Origin: Verrucomicrobiales bacterium
GTDB lineage: Bacteria; Verrucomicrobiota; Verrucomicrobiia; Verrucomicrobiales; DEV007
NCBI GenBank assembly: GCA_002698785.1
Contig: PAAG01000008.1
Coordinates: 1 to 64,000, forward strand
DNA: 64,000 nucleotides
Reading direction: 5' to 3'
Shown here: positions 7,854-17,710 of the stretch, one piece after another
Layout: every line of letters begins with the position of its first letter
Numbering within the stretch: the stretch's first letter is position 1
Notes under the pieces: generated by a model
Database searches by the model: none
Told to the model about the DNA's origin: nothing
The model's input: the letters and a program-made list of their open reading frames with translations, nothing else
Program-made: the position numbers and the translations under genes

Positions 7854-8183
7854 ATGCCTACCTACGATTACAAATGCCAGAAGTGCGGACATCAGTTCGA
7901 GGTGTTTCAGTCAATGAAAGACGATCGTTTGACGGATTGTCCTCTCGAAGAGTGCGATGGAGAGGTCAAACGACTCCTCGGGACCGGTGCTGGTATCATT
8001 TTCAAAGGGTCTGGGTTCTACGAGACCGATTACCGCAGTGATTCCTACAAGAAGGCGGCCAGCGCGGACAAGAAATCTTCTGAGTCCTCTTCTTCGGAGA
8101 AATCCGACAAATCGTCATCAAAATCGAAAGGAAAGTCCGAATCTAAGAGCAGTTCGAGTTCGACGACCAAGTCGAGTTCATAG
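7854..8183 (+). CDS. FmdB-type zinc ribbon protein with Ser/Lys-rich tail
   Basis: A 109-residue protein beginning MPTYDYKCQKCGHQFE, the standard opening of the FmdB/CxxC_CxxC_SSSS putative regulatory family. Zinc ligands are C8, C11, C29 and C34; the second pair is spaced CPLEEC rather than the usual CPxC. The domain ends near residue 60 (IFKGSGFYETDYRS). The last ~40 residues are almost only Ser, Lys, Glu and Thr, a disordered low-complexity tail seen in many members. Its function is not established in any organism. A membrane-protein gene follows after 15 bp, so they are probably co-transcribed. Confidence 0.9.
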   Translation: MPTYDYKCQKCGHQFEVFQSMKDDRLTDCPLEECDGEVKRLLGTGAGIIFKGSGFYETDYRSDSYKKAASADKKSSESSSSEKSDKSSSKSKGKSESKSSSSSTTKSSS

Positions 8184-8198
8184 TAAGATCATTTTGTA

Positions 8199-9188
8199 AT
8201 GGAACCTCATCGCAGAAAAGACGTCCCACCACGCGGGGAATCAGGTCGAGAGCCTGTCCCGAATCCGGAAGATCCCGCCGCTCACGAGCAGCCTCCCGTG
8301 GATCCCGTGGAAGAGGTCTACGAGCAGGGTGGATATGATCCGGGCCAGGCCTTGATGGATGAGTCCCAGACTTACGAAAATCCTCCTGCCGAGCAGCAGC
8401 CGGATCCTTCTGCCTACGTTCCACCACCGCCACCGGTTACAGGCGCGGGTGTTTACGACACTGCTCCGCTGCAACCGGCTCCTCAGAATCCAGAGCCTGC
8501 GTCAGCTCCCGCACCACGAAAAAAGCCGGCTGTAAAACGTCGTCCTGCGGGAAAACGGCCAGCGACCAAAAAACGTCCATATGGGAGATCTCGCAGGCCG
8601 TCCTACGACGCTGGAGGCGGTATGATGGCTGTTTTTATGACAATTCTCGCCCTCGCTATGATCGCCGTGATGGTTTGGGCATTGCTCCCGAAGGATCTTT
8701 CGGGGGTGAAAGGGTACCCATTTGACCCGCTGGCGAAGACGGAAACAAAGAACTTCCTTGAACCTGCTCAGAAGGTGATGATCGATCGCAATTCTGAATT
8801 GGTTCTCTCGGAGGAGGACGTAAATCTTTATCTGAATCAGCGACTTCAGGGAGAACAAGCTGGTTTGATGGCTTCGTTCGTCAAATTCCGTGGTATCTAT
8901 GTCGACTTCGAACCTGAGATAGCCGAAGTCATCCTCGAACGGGAGATTTTCGGTCAACCTATCACCATGAGTTCGAAAATCGGCGTTCAGCACGTTCGCG
9001 GACTGGTGAAGTATCGTCCGGTAGGCTGGACGATCGGTAGATTCGAATTTACTACCCGCAACATCAAGCCTGTGGTCGATATGTTCGTGCGTCTTCGACA
9101 GGCCTGCGGAGATGAAATGGGCGTTCTTCAGCAGCTCGCTGATGTCCGGTTCGAAGCTGACCAGATTGTTCTGGACGGCAAACTGTAG
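8199..9188 (+). CDS. Proline-rich single-pass membrane protein of unknown function
   Basis: A 329-residue protein I do not recognise. Residues 1-105 are acidic and proline-rich ([14 protein letters not shown]..., VPPPPPV). Residues 106-134 are strongly basic ([20 protein letters not shown]). One membrane helix lies at about 142-163 ([22 protein letters not shown]). The remaining ~165 residues form a compact alpha/beta region ending [12 protein letters not shown], which looks like an extracytoplasmic lipid- or ligand-binding fold, but this is only an impression. The basic stretch before the helix predicts a cytoplasmic N-terminus and an outward C-terminal domain. It sits 15 bp after the FmdB gene. 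Confidence 0.8.
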   Translation: MEPHRRKDVPPRGESGREPVPNPEDPAAHEQPPVDPVEEVYEQGGYDPGQALMDESQTYENPPAEQQPDPSAYVPPPPPVTGAGVYDTAPLQPAPQNPEPASAPAPRKKPAVKRRPAGKRPATKKRPYGRSRRPSYDAGGGMMAVFMTILALAMIAVMVWALLPKDLSGVKGYPFDPLAKTETKNFLEPAQKVMIDRNSELVLSEEDVNLYLNQRLQGEQAGLMASFVKFRGIYVDFEPEIAEVILEREIFGQPITMSSKIGVQHVRGLVKYRPVGWTIGRFEFTTRNIKPVVDMFVRLRQACGDEMGVLQQLADVRFEADQIVLDGKL

Positions 9189-9283
9189 CCGTCTGCTGCT
9201 TCGACACGGAAGGCACCGGATTCGGCACAATTTCAAAATATCGCGGGCTTGCTTCATTCGGCTCGTCAGATCAGAGTGAGGGG

Positions 9284-10765
9284 ATGAAACCCCTCGCTTT
9301 CTTTTTTCTGGCCATTTCGGCTCTGAGCCTGATCCCCGTGGCGTCTGCGGATGAGGCAAAGCCGAACGTCATTTTCATTCTGTCAGACGACCATCGTTGG
9401 GACCGTCTTGGTTGTGCAGGTCATCCAATCCTTCAGACACCGACGCTCGATGCGCTCGCGGCAGAAGGAACTCGCTTTTCCAACATGTTCGTGACCACTT
9501 CGATCTGTGCTGCCAGCCGCGCCACGATATTTACGGGGCTCTACGAGCGCACTCACGGATACACCTTCGGCACTCCTCCGATATCGAAAGAGCACACCAA
9601 TACCAGTTATCCGGCGCTCATGAAAAAGGCGGGCTACCGCACCGGTTTCGTCGGCAAATTCGGCGTAGGAATGGAGGGGCAGGGAAATAAGGAAATCTTC
9701 GACTGGTTTCACGAAGTTGGTCGCAATCCATATTTTCACAAAATGCCTGACGGATCGCTTCGACATGAGAGCGAAATCTGCGGAGACGAAGCGATTGGAT
9801 TTATCAAGGAAAGCGTGAAGGACGGTCCCTTCTGTCTGTCGATCAGTTTCAATGCTGCCCACGCGGAAGACAGCGACAGACGCCCCGGCATTGGACATTA
9901 TCCTTGGCCAAAAGCGGTGGAAGGTCTCTACGAAGACATTCCAATGCCAGAACCTCGCCTCTCGTCTCCTCAGATTTTTGAGGCCCATCCCCAGTTCCTG
10001 AAAGATTCCATGAATCGTGACCGCTACTACTGGCGCTGGGATACTCCGGAAAAGTTTCAGACCAATCTCCGGGCCTATTATCGAATGATCACTGGCCTCG
10101 ACAAGGTCATTGGGCGAGTGCGATCTGCCCTCGATGAACTGGGCGTTGCAGAAAACACGGTCATCGTTTTTGCCGGTGACAACGGCTACTACGAGGGCCA
10201 GAGGGGTTTCGCTGGAAAATGGTCTCACTACGAGGAGTCTCTTAGAGTCCCATTGATCATTTTCGATCCACGGGTAGAAGAGTCCAATCAGGGCCAGGTC
10301 TGCGATCTTATGGTGTTAAACGCCGACATTGCTCCTACCATCCTGGAATATGGTGGTGTGAGTATTCCCGAGGTTTACCAAGGCAGAGGACTGAAGCAAC
10401 TCGTCGAAGGCGCAGACCCGGCTGAGTGGAGAGAAGATACTTTCGTCGAGCACCTGATGGACCATCCTGACATCCCAAAATGGGAGGGCGTTCGCGATTC
10501 CCGTTATGTATATGCGAGATACTTCGAGCAGGATCCACCTTTCGAATTTCTCCACGACTTGGAAAAAGATCCTGATGAACTGACAAATCTAGTCACAGAC
10601 CCGGCCTCCGAAGAGATTCTGGAAAAGATGCGGTCCAGAACCAACCAACTTCGAGACTCCTACGGTGGCCCCTTCGACGTAACCCGGGTGAGAAAGTGGA
10701 AAGAGGAGCAGGCAGCGAAGAGAAAAGCACAAAAGGCGAAGCAGAAAGCGAAGAGCAAGCAATGA
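9284..10765 (+). CDS. Secreted sulfatase (formylglycine-dependent, S1 family)
   Basis: A 493-residue arylsulfatase-superfamily enzyme with a Sec signal peptide ([16 protein letters not shown]..., cleavage near ASADEA). Metal ligands D35/D36 (FILSDDH) and the C-terminal FAGDNGY motif are present. The formylglycine site is C75-AASR: the third position is Ala, an accepted variant of CxPxR, so maturation needs a formylglycine-generating enzyme encoded elsewhere. Likely role: removal of sulfate esters from polysaccharides in the periplasm. The C-terminus has a Lys/Ala/Gln-rich tail. GAGGGG lies just upstream of the ATG. Its TGA overlaps the ATG of the Nudix gene (ATGA). Confidence 0.92.
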   Translation: MKPLAFFFLAISALSLIPVASADEAKPNVIFILSDDHRWDRLGCAGHPILQTPTLDALAAEGTRFSNMFVTTSICAASRATIFTGLYERTHGYTFGTPPISKEHTNTSYPALMKKAGYRTGFVGKFGVGMEGQGNKEIFDWFHEVGRNPYFHKMPDGSLRHESEICGDEAIGFIKESVKDGPFCLSISFNAAHAEDSDRRPGIGHYPWPKAVEGLYEDIPMPEPRLSSPQIFEAHPQFLKDSMNRDRYYWRWDTPEKFQTNLRAYYRMITGLDKVIGRVRSALDELGVAENTVIVFAGDNGYYEGQRGFAGKWSHYEESLRVPLIIFDPRVEESNQGQVCDLMVLNADIAPTILEYGGVSIPEVYQGRGLKQLVEGADPAEWREDTFVEHLMDHPDIPKWEGVRDSRYVYARYFEQDPPFEFLHDLEKDPDELTNLVTDPASEEILEKMRSRTNQLRDSYGGPFDVTRVRKWKEEQAAKRKAQKAKQKAKSKQ

Positions 10766-11322
10766 CAGAATCAGGCGATACCGAGGTGCATAGAGGAAAG
10801 TTTCTCACATACAAAACAACGGAGCGAGGTTGGGAATACGTGACCCGTACCAATGCAAAGGCGTGCGTAGCCATTCTTGCAATCACAGACGACAAGCGGG
10901 TGATCCTGACCGAGCAATATCGACCACCAGTCAATTGCTCGGTCATCGAACTTCCTGCCGGTCTCGCCGGGGACATTCCTCTGCAGGAGGAAGAGCCTCT
11001 CGTCACTGCGGCACGGAGAGAATTAAAAGAAGAAACCGGATACGAGGCAAAAAACTGGACGACCTTGATGGAAGGGACTTCATCTGCCGGGCTGACCGAC
11101 GAGATGAACACCATTTTCTACGCGACCGGCCTGACGAAGATGACTGAGGGTGGGGGAGTTGGCGGAGAAAATATAAAAGTCCACTACGTCCATCAATCGG
11201 ACGTGGTGAAGTGGTGTCGAGATCGCCAAGCGGAAGGCAAGAAGGTCGATTTTAAGATCTTCGCTGCGCTTCACCTCGCAAAGTCCGCCTCAGGATCGAC
11301 CGAGTCTCGCCTCTGGTATTAA
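10762..11322 (+). CDS. Nudix hydrolase (ADP-ribose pyrophosphatase-like)
   Basis: A 186-residue Nudix protein. The catalytic helix reads R86-E-L-K-E90-E91-T-G93 with E78 seven residues before it; the leading Gly is two residues further out than in the strict box. The layout (EQYRPPV before the box, 'SSAGLTDE' after it) resembles NudF-type ADP-ribose pyrophosphatases, which hydrolyse ADP-ribose to AMP and ribose-5-phosphate. The longer frame from 10696 is rejected because its first 22 codons lie inside the sulfatase gene. The ATG overlaps the sulfatase stop, so the two are translationally coupled although their functions look unrelated. Confidence 0.85.
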   Translation: MTESGDTEVHRGKFLTYKTTERGWEYVTRTNAKACVAILAITDDKRVILTEQYRPPVNCSVIELPAGLAGDIPLQEEEPLVTAARRELKEETGYEAKNWTTLMEGTSSAGLTDEMNTIFYATGLTKMTEGGGVGGENIKVHYVHQSDVVKWCRDRQAEGKKVDFKIFAALHLAKSASGSTESRLWY

Positions 11323-12341
11323 TTGGAACTGAACCAGCCAGCGGGGAACTCTGTGGCAGGGAAAACACTCTTCGTCGCTGATAGCATCTCGAACCATTCT
11401 GCTTTGGAGTAACGTCGGGACAGGTGATGCAGGCACAGGCGCTCGACCTTTGCTTCCTTCGCGAGCTGCCCTACCAGGTCGGCGTTCATGTGCCCGTTGT
11501 TTCGGGCCAATTGCTCATCTGCTGAAAGATACTGGCATTCACAGATCAGGTACTTCGTTCCAGACAACCAACTGACGAGCTTCTCCCATTCCTGGGATCC
11601 CGGCTCTACTCGAAAGTCAGTCAGGTAAGCGATCGACTCACCGGGGGAAACTATCAATAACTGGGACCGAAGATCTCCAAGAGAGTGGCTGGTTCCATCA
11701 ATCTCAAATGTTTCGCCGTCACTCCGAGAGGCATCCGAAATCGCCTGCAGCCATGGGCCTGCTGAGAGTCCGCTCTCAAGGAGACTGTCAGGATTGATAT
11801 TGCGGCGCTCCTGCTCCACCACCTTGTAGGCCACCGAAGGTATCGTGCCGTGCGGCAACAGCATGGACTCAACGTGATATTGGGAATTCGAAAAAAGTTT
11901 CGCATCACGAGCTGTCTCCTCAGGGAACCGATGCGCCGTGGAGAAAGCTTCCGAGGTCACATAACGTGCCCGCTGGACAGTTGATTCTCCGATCTCTCTG
12001 ACAAGCCACTCTCCGGGCTGGCGTGCATGGAGGTTCCAACTGAATCCATTGAACCGATGGCCCATGATGTCGATCGACCCCGGAGGCCCCCATACGTTGA
12101 CCGGAACGCCGGGCCGATTGTAGTTGTGGCGGAAGAATGTGTCGAACCCTGCCACGTGATCCATGTGGTAATGTGAGAAAAGCAGGTGTTCGATAGACTG
12201 GATCGCTGATACCTTCAGCGAATTCAGGACTCCTTCGCCGCAATCAAAAAGCAACGTCTCGCGTGACTGGCCAGAGTCGACAGTCACGAGAAGAGCATTG
12301 TCGGAGCCGGGTTTTCCCAGAACTTGCCAATCGATGGACAT
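11319..12341 (-). CDS. MBL-fold metallohydrolase (RNase Z-like)
   Basis: A 340-residue metallo-beta-lactamase-fold protein with metal motif HYHMDH at residues 57-62, 'FDCGEG' before it and a late 'LCLHHLSRRY' histidine motif, an arrangement close to the RNase Z/ElaC group. True RNase Z processes tRNA 3' ends; the sequence does not show clearly the exosite arm of that enzyme, so a general phosphodiesterase is equally possible. The ATG at 12339-12341 (MSIDWQVLGKPGSDN) is chosen over a TTG three codons upstream. It converges with the Nudix gene with a 4-bp overlap. Confidence 0.82.
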   Translation of the reverse strand: MSIDWQVLGKPGSDNALLVTVDSGQSRETLLFDCGEGVLNSLKVSAIQSIEHLLFSHYHMDHVAGFDTFFRHNYNRPGVPVNVWGPPGSIDIMGHRFNGFSWNLHARQPGEWLVREIGESTVQRARYVTSEAFSTAHRFPEETARDAKLFSNSQYHVESMLLPHGTIPSVAYKVVEQERRNINPDSLLESGLSAGPWLQAISDASRSDGETFEIDGTSHSLGDLRSQLLIVSPGESIAYLTDFRVEPGSQEWEKLVSWLSGTKYLICECQYLSADEQLARNNGHMNADLVGQLAKEAKVERLCLHHLSRRYSKAEWFEMLSATKSVFPATEFPAGWFSSN

Positions 12342-12373
12342 GGGCCGCAAAGTAGCTCACCCCTGGCCATCCG

Positions 12374-12925
12374 TCATTCAGTCTTCTCTGCCGTAGCTTC
12401 TTTTTTCTCGGACTCGACGAAAAGAGAGGCATATTCGCTAAGTCCCTCTTCGGCCAGTTTGTCTGCAGGAACGAATCGAAGGGAAGCGGAATTGATGCAG
12501 TAGCGAAGTCCGGTTGGCTCAGGACCATCGGAAAAAACATGCCCTAAGTGAGTGTCTCCCGTTTTGGAACGGATTTCCGTCCTCACCCAGCCAAATTTGC
12601 GGTCTACTTTTTCGAGAATCTCACTTTCGTTCAGTGGACGCCAGAAACTTGGCCAGCCAGTCCCTGAGGCGAACTTGTGGGTCGAGGCAAAAAGAGGCTC
12701 CCCTGAGATGATATCGACATAAATACCGGGCTCTTTATTGTCCCAGTATTCATTTCGGAAAGCTGGCTCGGTTCCGTCCTCAACAGCTACCTTATACTGC
12801 ATCTTCGACAGCTTCTTTTTCAGCTCTTCGGCATCCGAACGTTCTTCTGCGGTTCCGGTTTGGAGAGCGAACACGATACCAGCGATCGCGATTGCTCCGA
12901 TGATGAGAAAAAGGGACGTCTTCAT
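12374..12925 (-). CDS. msrB: Membrane-anchored peptide-methionine (R)-S-oxide reductase
   Basis: A 183-residue MsrB that reduces methionine-R-sulfoxide in proteins. The N-terminal hydrophobic stretch (about 4-21) acts as a signal anchor or signal peptide, so the enzyme should work outside the cytoplasm. The catalytic C143 in [11 protein letters not shown] is intact. All four cysteines that hold structural zinc in E. coli MsrB are replaced (VDIISG for CLIC, RSKTGD for RCGNC), and the usual resolving cysteine (SGCGW) is T89 (SGTGW). Regeneration must therefore use another cysteine or direct reduction. The last ~15 residues are Glu/Lys-rich. Confidence 0.92.
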   Translation of the reverse strand: MKTSLFLIIGAIAIAGIVFALQTGTAEERSDAEELKKKLSKMQYKVAVEDGTEPAFRNEYWDNKEPGIYVDIISGEPLFASTHKFASGTGWPSFWRPLNESEILEKVDRKFGWVRTEIRSKTGDTHLGHVFSDGPEPTGLRYCINSASLRFVPADKLAEEGLSEYASLFVESEKKEATAEKTE

Positions 12926-12989
12926 AATGTCTCGGTCGTAGTAATGACCATAGACATTACGAAGGAGTTCAATTTTTGAGATCCGGATA

Positions 12990-14528
12990 TCAGTGCAGGA
13001 AGTGTCGATGTCCTGTAAATACCATCGCCGCGTCGTGCTCGTTTGCAGCTTTGATCACTTCCTCGTCGCGAATGGAGCCACCGGGTTGAATTGCGGCAGT
13101 CGCTCCGGCTTCGAGAGCATTTACGAGTCCGTCGGGGAATGGGAACATCGCGTCAGAAGCAACTACGGACCCTTTCAAGCTCAAGCCTGCTTGCTCTGCT
13201 TTCCACGTCGCAAGACGACAGGAATCCACGCGAGACATCTGACCAGCTCCAATGCCCAGTGTGCGGTCGCTGCTGGTGAAGACGATTGCGTTCGACTTTA
13301 CGTGTTTCACGATGCGCCAGCCGAACCGCATGGCCTCGATTTCTTCCGCGGTTGGAGGCCGCTTGGTCATGACTTTCTTTTCGATGTTGTCTAGACCAAG
13401 AGCTTTGTTGTCGTGGTCCATGACAAGCAGACCGCCGGGAGCGGATTGAATGATGGGATCGGAAAGCGTCTCCTGAAATTCTTCGTGCATTTGGATCAGG
13501 CGCAAATTCTTCTTCTTCTGGAGAAGCGCCCGGGCATCGGTTTCGAATTCAGGGGCAATGATTACATCCGTGAAAATCTCAGAGATCACTCGGGCCAGCC
13601 CGATACCGAGCGGGCGGTTGCAGACGATAACCCCGCCGAAAGGAGCTTGTCGGTCTGTTTCAAAGGCTTTTTCCCAGGCGAGACGAAGGTCTTCGGAGTC
13701 AGCCCCAACACCGCATGGGTTGGTGTGCTTCAGGATAGCTACGGCTGGACGTCGGAATTCAAGAATCAGTTCCGCAGCAGCGCCAATGTCGATGACGTTC
13801 GTGTAGCTGAGGCCCTTGCCCTGCAACTGCTTGAAGTAGTCGTTGAAGTTTCCGTAGAGAGAAGCTTCCTGGTGAGGGTTTTCTCCGTAGCGCAGCTCCT
13901 GGCAGAGGGGAAGACTGATGGAGAAAGAACTCTCTGTTTCCTGAACCGCGTTCAGGTGGGCGGCGATTGCCGTGTCGTATGCAGCCGTCCGCTGGAAAAC
14001 TTTGATGGCAAGACGCTCCCGTGTCTTAAGGGTTGTATTTCCGTCGTGTTCTTTCAATTCAGCGAGAACGCAGGAATAGTCAGCGGGATCCACGATCACA
14101 GTAACTGCATCGTGATTTTTTGCGGCGGAGCGAAGCATGCTCGGGCCTCCGATGTCGATTTGCTCAATAGCTTCGTCCCGAGTCACTCCCTCTTTTGCTA
14201 CAGTTTCTTCGAATGGGTAAAGGTTCACGACCACGAGATCGATTGGGAGAATCTTGTTTTCCTTCGCCTGTTCTACATGTTCATCGATATCACGGCGGTG
14301 GAGAAGTCCCCCGTGAATCTTCGGATGAAGGGTTTTGACCCGGCCATCGAATAACTCCGGGAAACCAGTGAAATCCGAAACTTCAGTGACAGGAATTTCG
14401 AGGTTTGCGATAAATTTGGCTGTGCCACCGGTCGAAAGAATCTCGACGCCCTGCTCGTGCAGGCCGGTAACCAGTTCTTCGAGTCCAGACTTGTCCGAGA
14501 CGGAAATCAGTGCGCGGGAAATACTCAT
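12990..14528 (-). CDS. purH: Bifunctional AICAR transformylase / IMP cyclohydrolase
   Basis: A 512-residue PurH that catalyses the last two steps of IMP synthesis. The N-terminal MGS-like cyclohydrolase domain starts [17 protein letters not shown] and has the STGGT loop. The C-terminal transformylase domain has RYGENPHQ, the KHTNPCG motif and the terminal sequence FTGHRHFLH. The ATG at 14526-14528 is chosen because the protein family begins here; a longer frame to 14624 adds 32 residues without similarity. It stands alone, with msrB downstream after 64 bp. Confidence 0.96.
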   Translation of the reverse strand: MSISRALISVSDKSGLEELVTGLHEQGVEILSTGGTAKFIANLEIPVTEVSDFTGFPELFDGRVKTLHPKIHGGLLHRRDIDEHVEQAKENKILPIDLVVVNLYPFEETVAKEGVTRDEAIEQIDIGGPSMLRSAAKNHDAVTVIVDPADYSCVLAELKEHDGNTTLKTRERLAIKVFQRTAAYDTAIAAHLNAVQETESSFSISLPLCQELRYGENPHQEASLYGNFNDYFKQLQGKGLSYTNVIDIGAAAELILEFRRPAVAILKHTNPCGVGADSEDLRLAWEKAFETDRQAPFGGVIVCNRPLGIGLARVISEIFTDVIIAPEFETDARALLQKKKNLRLIQMHEEFQETLSDPIIQSAPGGLLVMDHDNKALGLDNIEKKVMTKRPPTAEEIEAMRFGWRIVKHVKSNAIVFTSSDRTLGIGAGQMSRVDSCRLATWKAEQAGLSLKGSVVASDAMFPFPDGLVNALEAGATAAIQPGGSIRDEEVIKAANEHDAAMVFTGHRHFLH

Positions 14529-14674
14529 ACAGATCGTTGCCGCAGCATTATCACCTACGTCCATCGAAGCAAGATGAAAAGGAAGATTCCGGATGAATGG
14601 CTTTGTTTTGTTAAGAAAAAACAAGGAAAACAGCCGTAAAATCTAAAAAAATCAGAAATATTTTTTAAAATTGC

Positions 14675-14702
14675 TTGCCATTTAGTTAAGGAATCTTAAT
14701 AT
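14675..14702 (+). promoter_or_regulatory. Probable sigma70-type promoter of the LysM gene
   Basis: TTGCCA (14675-14680) and TAATAT (14697-14702) are 16 bp apart within a strongly A/T-rich stretch between divergent purH and the LysM gene, giving a leader of about 30 nt before the ATG at 14739. Confidence 0.4.
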
Positions 14703-14738
14703 TTTAGCGTAATTAGTAATCCGCCACCCAATTTGGAC

Positions 14739-15227
14739 ATGAAATATTTTTATCTGATTTCCTTCCTCGGAGTTGCTCTAGCCGGGACCTCCTGTAAGAG
14801 CACGAAAGTTGCGACGAACAGCAATCCGTATCAGAACAACCCTTACTACGGACCAAGTTCCTACGGTAGTTCCACGACTGACTACTCGAGCACTGCTTCA
14901 TCCACCACGTATCCCAGCTACAGCGAGAGCACTTACACTCCGCCGTCCACTTCTAAGCCTGCTGCAACCGTTCCGAGTGTGCCTTCGGTTCCCAGCTACG
15001 ACGCTCCTACACCGACTTACAGCTCAAGCACTGCCAGCACGACCACACCATCTTATACCGGTCCTGCAGCATCGACGAGCAGCGGGGGATCTTCTCACAC
15101 CGTGGCAAGCGGAGAGAACCTCTACCGTATCAGTTTGCAGCACGGCACCTCAGTCGCAGCGATCAAAAGCGCGAATGGGATGAGCAGCGATACGATTCAT
15201 CCGGGGCAGGTTCTTCGAATCCCCTGA
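14739..15227 (+). CDS. LysM-domain lipoprotein
   Basis: A 162-residue secreted protein. The N-terminus (MKYFYLISFLGVALAGTSC) is a signal with a lipobox-like C19, although the -3 position is Gly rather than Leu, so lipidation is likely but not certain. Residues 20-117 are a Ser/Thr/Tyr/Pro-rich linker. Residues 119-162 are one LysM domain (HTVASGENLYRISLQHG... PGQVLRIP), which binds peptidoglycan. Together they suggest an envelope protein bridging outer membrane and cell wall. The ATG at 14739 is preferred to an in-frame TTG two codons upstream. A strong terminator follows. Confidence 0.88.
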   Translation: MKYFYLISFLGVALAGTSCKSTKVATNSNPYQNNPYYGPSSYGSSTTDYSSTASSTTYPSYSESTYTPPSTSKPAATVPSVPSVPSYDAPTPTYSSSTASTTTPSYTGPAASTSSGGSSHTVASGENLYRISLQHGTSVAAIKSANGMSSDTIHPGQVLRIP

Positions 15228-15266
15228 ACGTAGAAAAACTTTCAGTTTCTGTTGTATGAAAAGAGG

Positions 15267-15292
15267 GCCCGCTGGAAACAGCGGGCTTTTTT
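15267..15292 (+). terminator. Rho-independent terminator of the LysM gene
   Basis: GCCCGCTG (15267-15274), loop GAAA and CAGCGGGC (15279-15286) form a perfect 8-bp GC-rich stem followed by six T residues. Confidence 0.9.
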
Positions 15293-15308
15293 CGTTAACG
15301 CCTCGTGA

Positions 15309-16490
15309 TCAGGAGAGGCGCGAAGAAGTGGTCTGACTCTGGTGCCGTGCCTTTAGTTCACAGAGAGCTTTCAGGATGGCGCTTTCGTCCATTTCATGAA
15401 CCTCCAGTTTCGAACCAATTTCAGCTACGAGGGTAATGGTAAGCTTTCCACCGAGGTGTTCACGAAACTCCTCCAAGCCCGCGAGGACAACCGGTCGACC
15501 TCTTTCCTCCTGATCGAGATGATCCGACCATAGGGCGAAACCGACCGTCTCAATCAAATTGAGAATTTCCTCTGCAGTTTTCCTGTCCAGGAGACCGATA
15601 TTTACAGAGTAGAGGAGATCTACAGCCATACCGATAGCGACCGCTTCGCCGTGACTAACGGCAAACTGGGACAGTTGTTCCAGTTTGTGCGCAACCCAGT
15701 GGCCGAAATCGAGCGGGCGAGCCGAGCCGTATTCAAACGGATCGCCACTGGTGGCAATGTGATCAACGTGGTTCTCGGCGCTTCGACGGATCGTTGTTTC
15801 GAGTGGTCGAGTCTCCAGTCTTCCCAACTGCTCGGCGTGCTCTCGAAGAAACTCGTAGAAAACTCGGTCTCGAATCAGAGATACTTTGATCGCTTCGATG
15901 ATTCCATCGCGGCAGGCCCGCTCGGGGAGGGAACCAAGAAACTCGAGATCATTCACGATCGCGAATGGAACGGAAAACGTTCCTACCCAGTTCTTCTTTC
16001 CGAAAAAGTTCACGCCATTTTTCACTCCGACGCCACCGTCGCCTTGGCTCAGGGTCGTGGTGGGCATGCGAATCAAGCGAATACCACGGTGAGCGGTTGC
16101 TGCCCCGAACCCAGCGAGGTCGAGAAAGGCTCCTCCGCCAATGGCAATTACGTAAGAATGACGGCAAATCTTGTGAAACTCAATGGCTTGCCAGATTTTT
16201 TCGACAAGCGACCATTCGTTCTTACAGGACTCACCCCCTCGAAGAATCATGGGGGGCGACACTAAGCGGATGGTGTCATTGTGATGATCGAAGTATCGAT
16301 CGATGTTCTGAAGGAGTGTTGGATTTGAATCAGCAACTCCTGAGTCTACCAACACCAATACTTTGGAAGCTTGCCCCAACTCGCCTTCGTAGGCTACGAG
16401 ATCGCACAACGTCTCGTTGTTAACGTCGAAAGCGCCGTGGGTAAATGCCACGCGGTGCTGAAAAGTGATCGGTATGGGGCGCTGAATCAT
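15309..16490 (-). CDS. EboD-like sugar phosphate cyclase (3-dehydroquinate synthase superfamily)
   Basis: A 393-residue member of the AroB/2-epi-5-epi-valiolone synthase superfamily. Motifs: RGGESCKN, the nucleotide-binding SYVIAIGGGAFLDLAGF, HRGIRLIRMPTTTLSQGDGG, VGVKNGVN, the metal-ligand region GIIEAIKVSLIRD, and DFGHWVAHKLEQLS...HGEAVAIG. 'CRHSYVIAIGGG', 'VKNGVNFFGKKN' and 'LEEFREHLGG' are characteristic of the EboD branch of the ebo clusters, whose products move or make prenylated metabolites. None of the usual ebo partners (UbiA-like EboC, EboE, EboF) is in this window, so the gene is isolated here. Alternative: a genuine dehydroquinate synthase, but the C-terminal half is unlike AroB. 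Confidence 0.8.
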   Translation of the reverse strand: MIQRPIPITFQHRVAFTHGAFDVNNETLCDLVAYEGELGQASKVLVLVDSGVADSNPTLLQNIDRYFDHHNDTIRLVSPPMILRGGESCKNEWSLVEKIWQAIEFHKICRHSYVIAIGGGAFLDLAGFGAATAHRGIRLIRMPTTTLSQGDGGVGVKNGVNFFGKKNWVGTFSVPFAIVNDLEFLGSLPERACRDGIIEAIKVSLIRDRVFYEFLREHAEQLGRLETRPLETTIRRSAENHVDHIATSGDPFEYGSARPLDFGHWVAHKLEQLSQFAVSHGEAVAIGMAVDLLYSVNIGLLDRKTAEEILNLIETVGFALWSDHLDQEERGRPVVLAGLEEFREHLGGKLTITLVAEIGSKLEVHEMDESAILKALCELKARHQSQTTSSRLS

Positions 16491-16585
16491 CCGAAGAGAT
16501 GGACAATATACGTTGGGATCCGTTCGAGATCAAAGAGACGCGAACACGGCAGGATCCTTACGTTGGATTGTCGTGGGAAAGGAAA

Positions 16586-17698
16586 TCATTCCCAACTAAA
16601 TCGGAATTCCGTGGCGTGCTGAAATGTTTCCCCCGGTCTCAGCAGGCTGGTTGGAAACTGGGGCTTGTTCGGTGTGTCAGGATAAAACTGGGTTTCGAAA
16701 CAAATGCCACCCCATTGGGGATAGGGCTCACCTTTGAAATGATTGGCCGTGTATATCTGAACTCCAGGCAGTGTCGTGGCAATTTCTAAAGTCCGGCCTG
16801 ATTCTGGATCGGAGAGAGTTGCGAAAGCTCTCAAACTTCCCTCAGGTCTATAGCCCGGGACAACAAAGCAGTGATCGTAGCCTCCATCAGGTATTCTCTC
16901 GATGTCTTGCCCAATCTGCTTGGTCGTGGTGAAATCAAGCGGGGTTCCATTCACGGGAACGAAATTTCCGGTCGGGATTTTCCTTTTGTCGATTTCCAAG
17001 TATTTCTCGGCTTCGAGTTTGAGAGAGTGTTCGAGAACATTTCCTGATCCGGCAAGATTGAAGTAAACGTGATTTGTCAGGTTTAAGTGTGTTGGGGCAT
17101 TCGTTTCCCCCATGTAGTCGAGTCGGAGAATATTGTTCTCCGTCAGGGTGTATCGCACCGAAACATCGACTTCACCCGGGTATCCTTCGTGACCATCTGG
17201 ACTTTTCAGTGAAAATCTTACGGATTCATTTTGTGCGTTTACTTCGTTGATATCGACGTCCCAGAGCTGCCGGTGAAACCCTGTTTTTCCCCCATGGATG
17301 TGAACGTTTGTTTTTTTGTTCACTGTTTCGAGTTCGAATTTTTTCCCATCGATCGAAAATCCACCACCGTCGATGCGATTCGCAAAACGGCCAATCACAG
17401 ACCCGTTTACACCTCCTGCCAGTGCTTCTTCAAGGCTCTGGTAAGAAAGCGTCACGTCCGTAAGATTGCCTTCTTCGTCAGGGATCTCCACGGATACAAG
17501 AAGCGCGCCATAGTTGGAAAGGGTGGCGATTACACCGTTGCTGTTGCTGATGCGGAACAGATTCACCTCGCGCCCGTCGGGTAATTTTCCCCATTTGGAG
17601 ACCATTGGAAGCCTGTTCAAGCTTGAGTTCTGGTCGTCACATGGTGCAAAGGTGCAACAGGAAAGAAAGAAGAGAGTTGCCAAGGCGTAGTTCTGCAT
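16586..17698 (-). CDS. galM: Secreted aldose 1-epimerase (mutarotase)
   Basis: A 370-residue galactose mutarotase-like protein that interconverts alpha and beta anomers of aldoses. The catalytic pair is visible: H210 (LTNHVYFNL) and E335 (ICFETQFYPD), together with NVHIHGG near residue 132 and GGYDHCF near 272. An N-terminal hydrophobic stretch with several cysteines (MQNYALATLFFLSCCTF) indicates export, possibly as a lipoprotein. This suggests a periplasmic role in sugar uptake. It is divergent from the beta-propeller gene with only 12 bp between the starts, so the promoters must overlap the coding ends. Confidence 0.92.
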   Translation of the reverse strand: MQNYALATLFFLSCCTFAPCDDQNSSLNRLPMVSKWGKLPDGREVNLFRISNSNGVIATLSNYGALLVSVEIPDEEGNLTDVTLSYQSLEEALAGGVNGSVIGRFANRIDGGGFSIDGKKFELETVNKKTNVHIHGGKTGFHRQLWDVDINEVNAQNESVRFSLKSPDGHEGYPGEVDVSVRYTLTENNILRLDYMGETNAPTHLNLTNHVYFNLAGSGNVLEHSLKLEAEKYLEIDKRKIPTGNFVPVNGTPLDFTTTKQIGQDIERIPDGGYDHCFVVPGYRPEGSLRAFATLSDPESGRTLEIATTLPGVQIYTANHFKGEPYPQWGGICFETQFYPDTPNKPQFPTSLLRPGETFQHATEFRFSWE

Positions 17699-17710
17699 GA
17701 CGTTGTCGAT

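Noticed and set aside
13413-14354. A 313-codon plus-strand open frame
   Set aside because: It is antisense to purH, a certain gene, and shows no protein motif.
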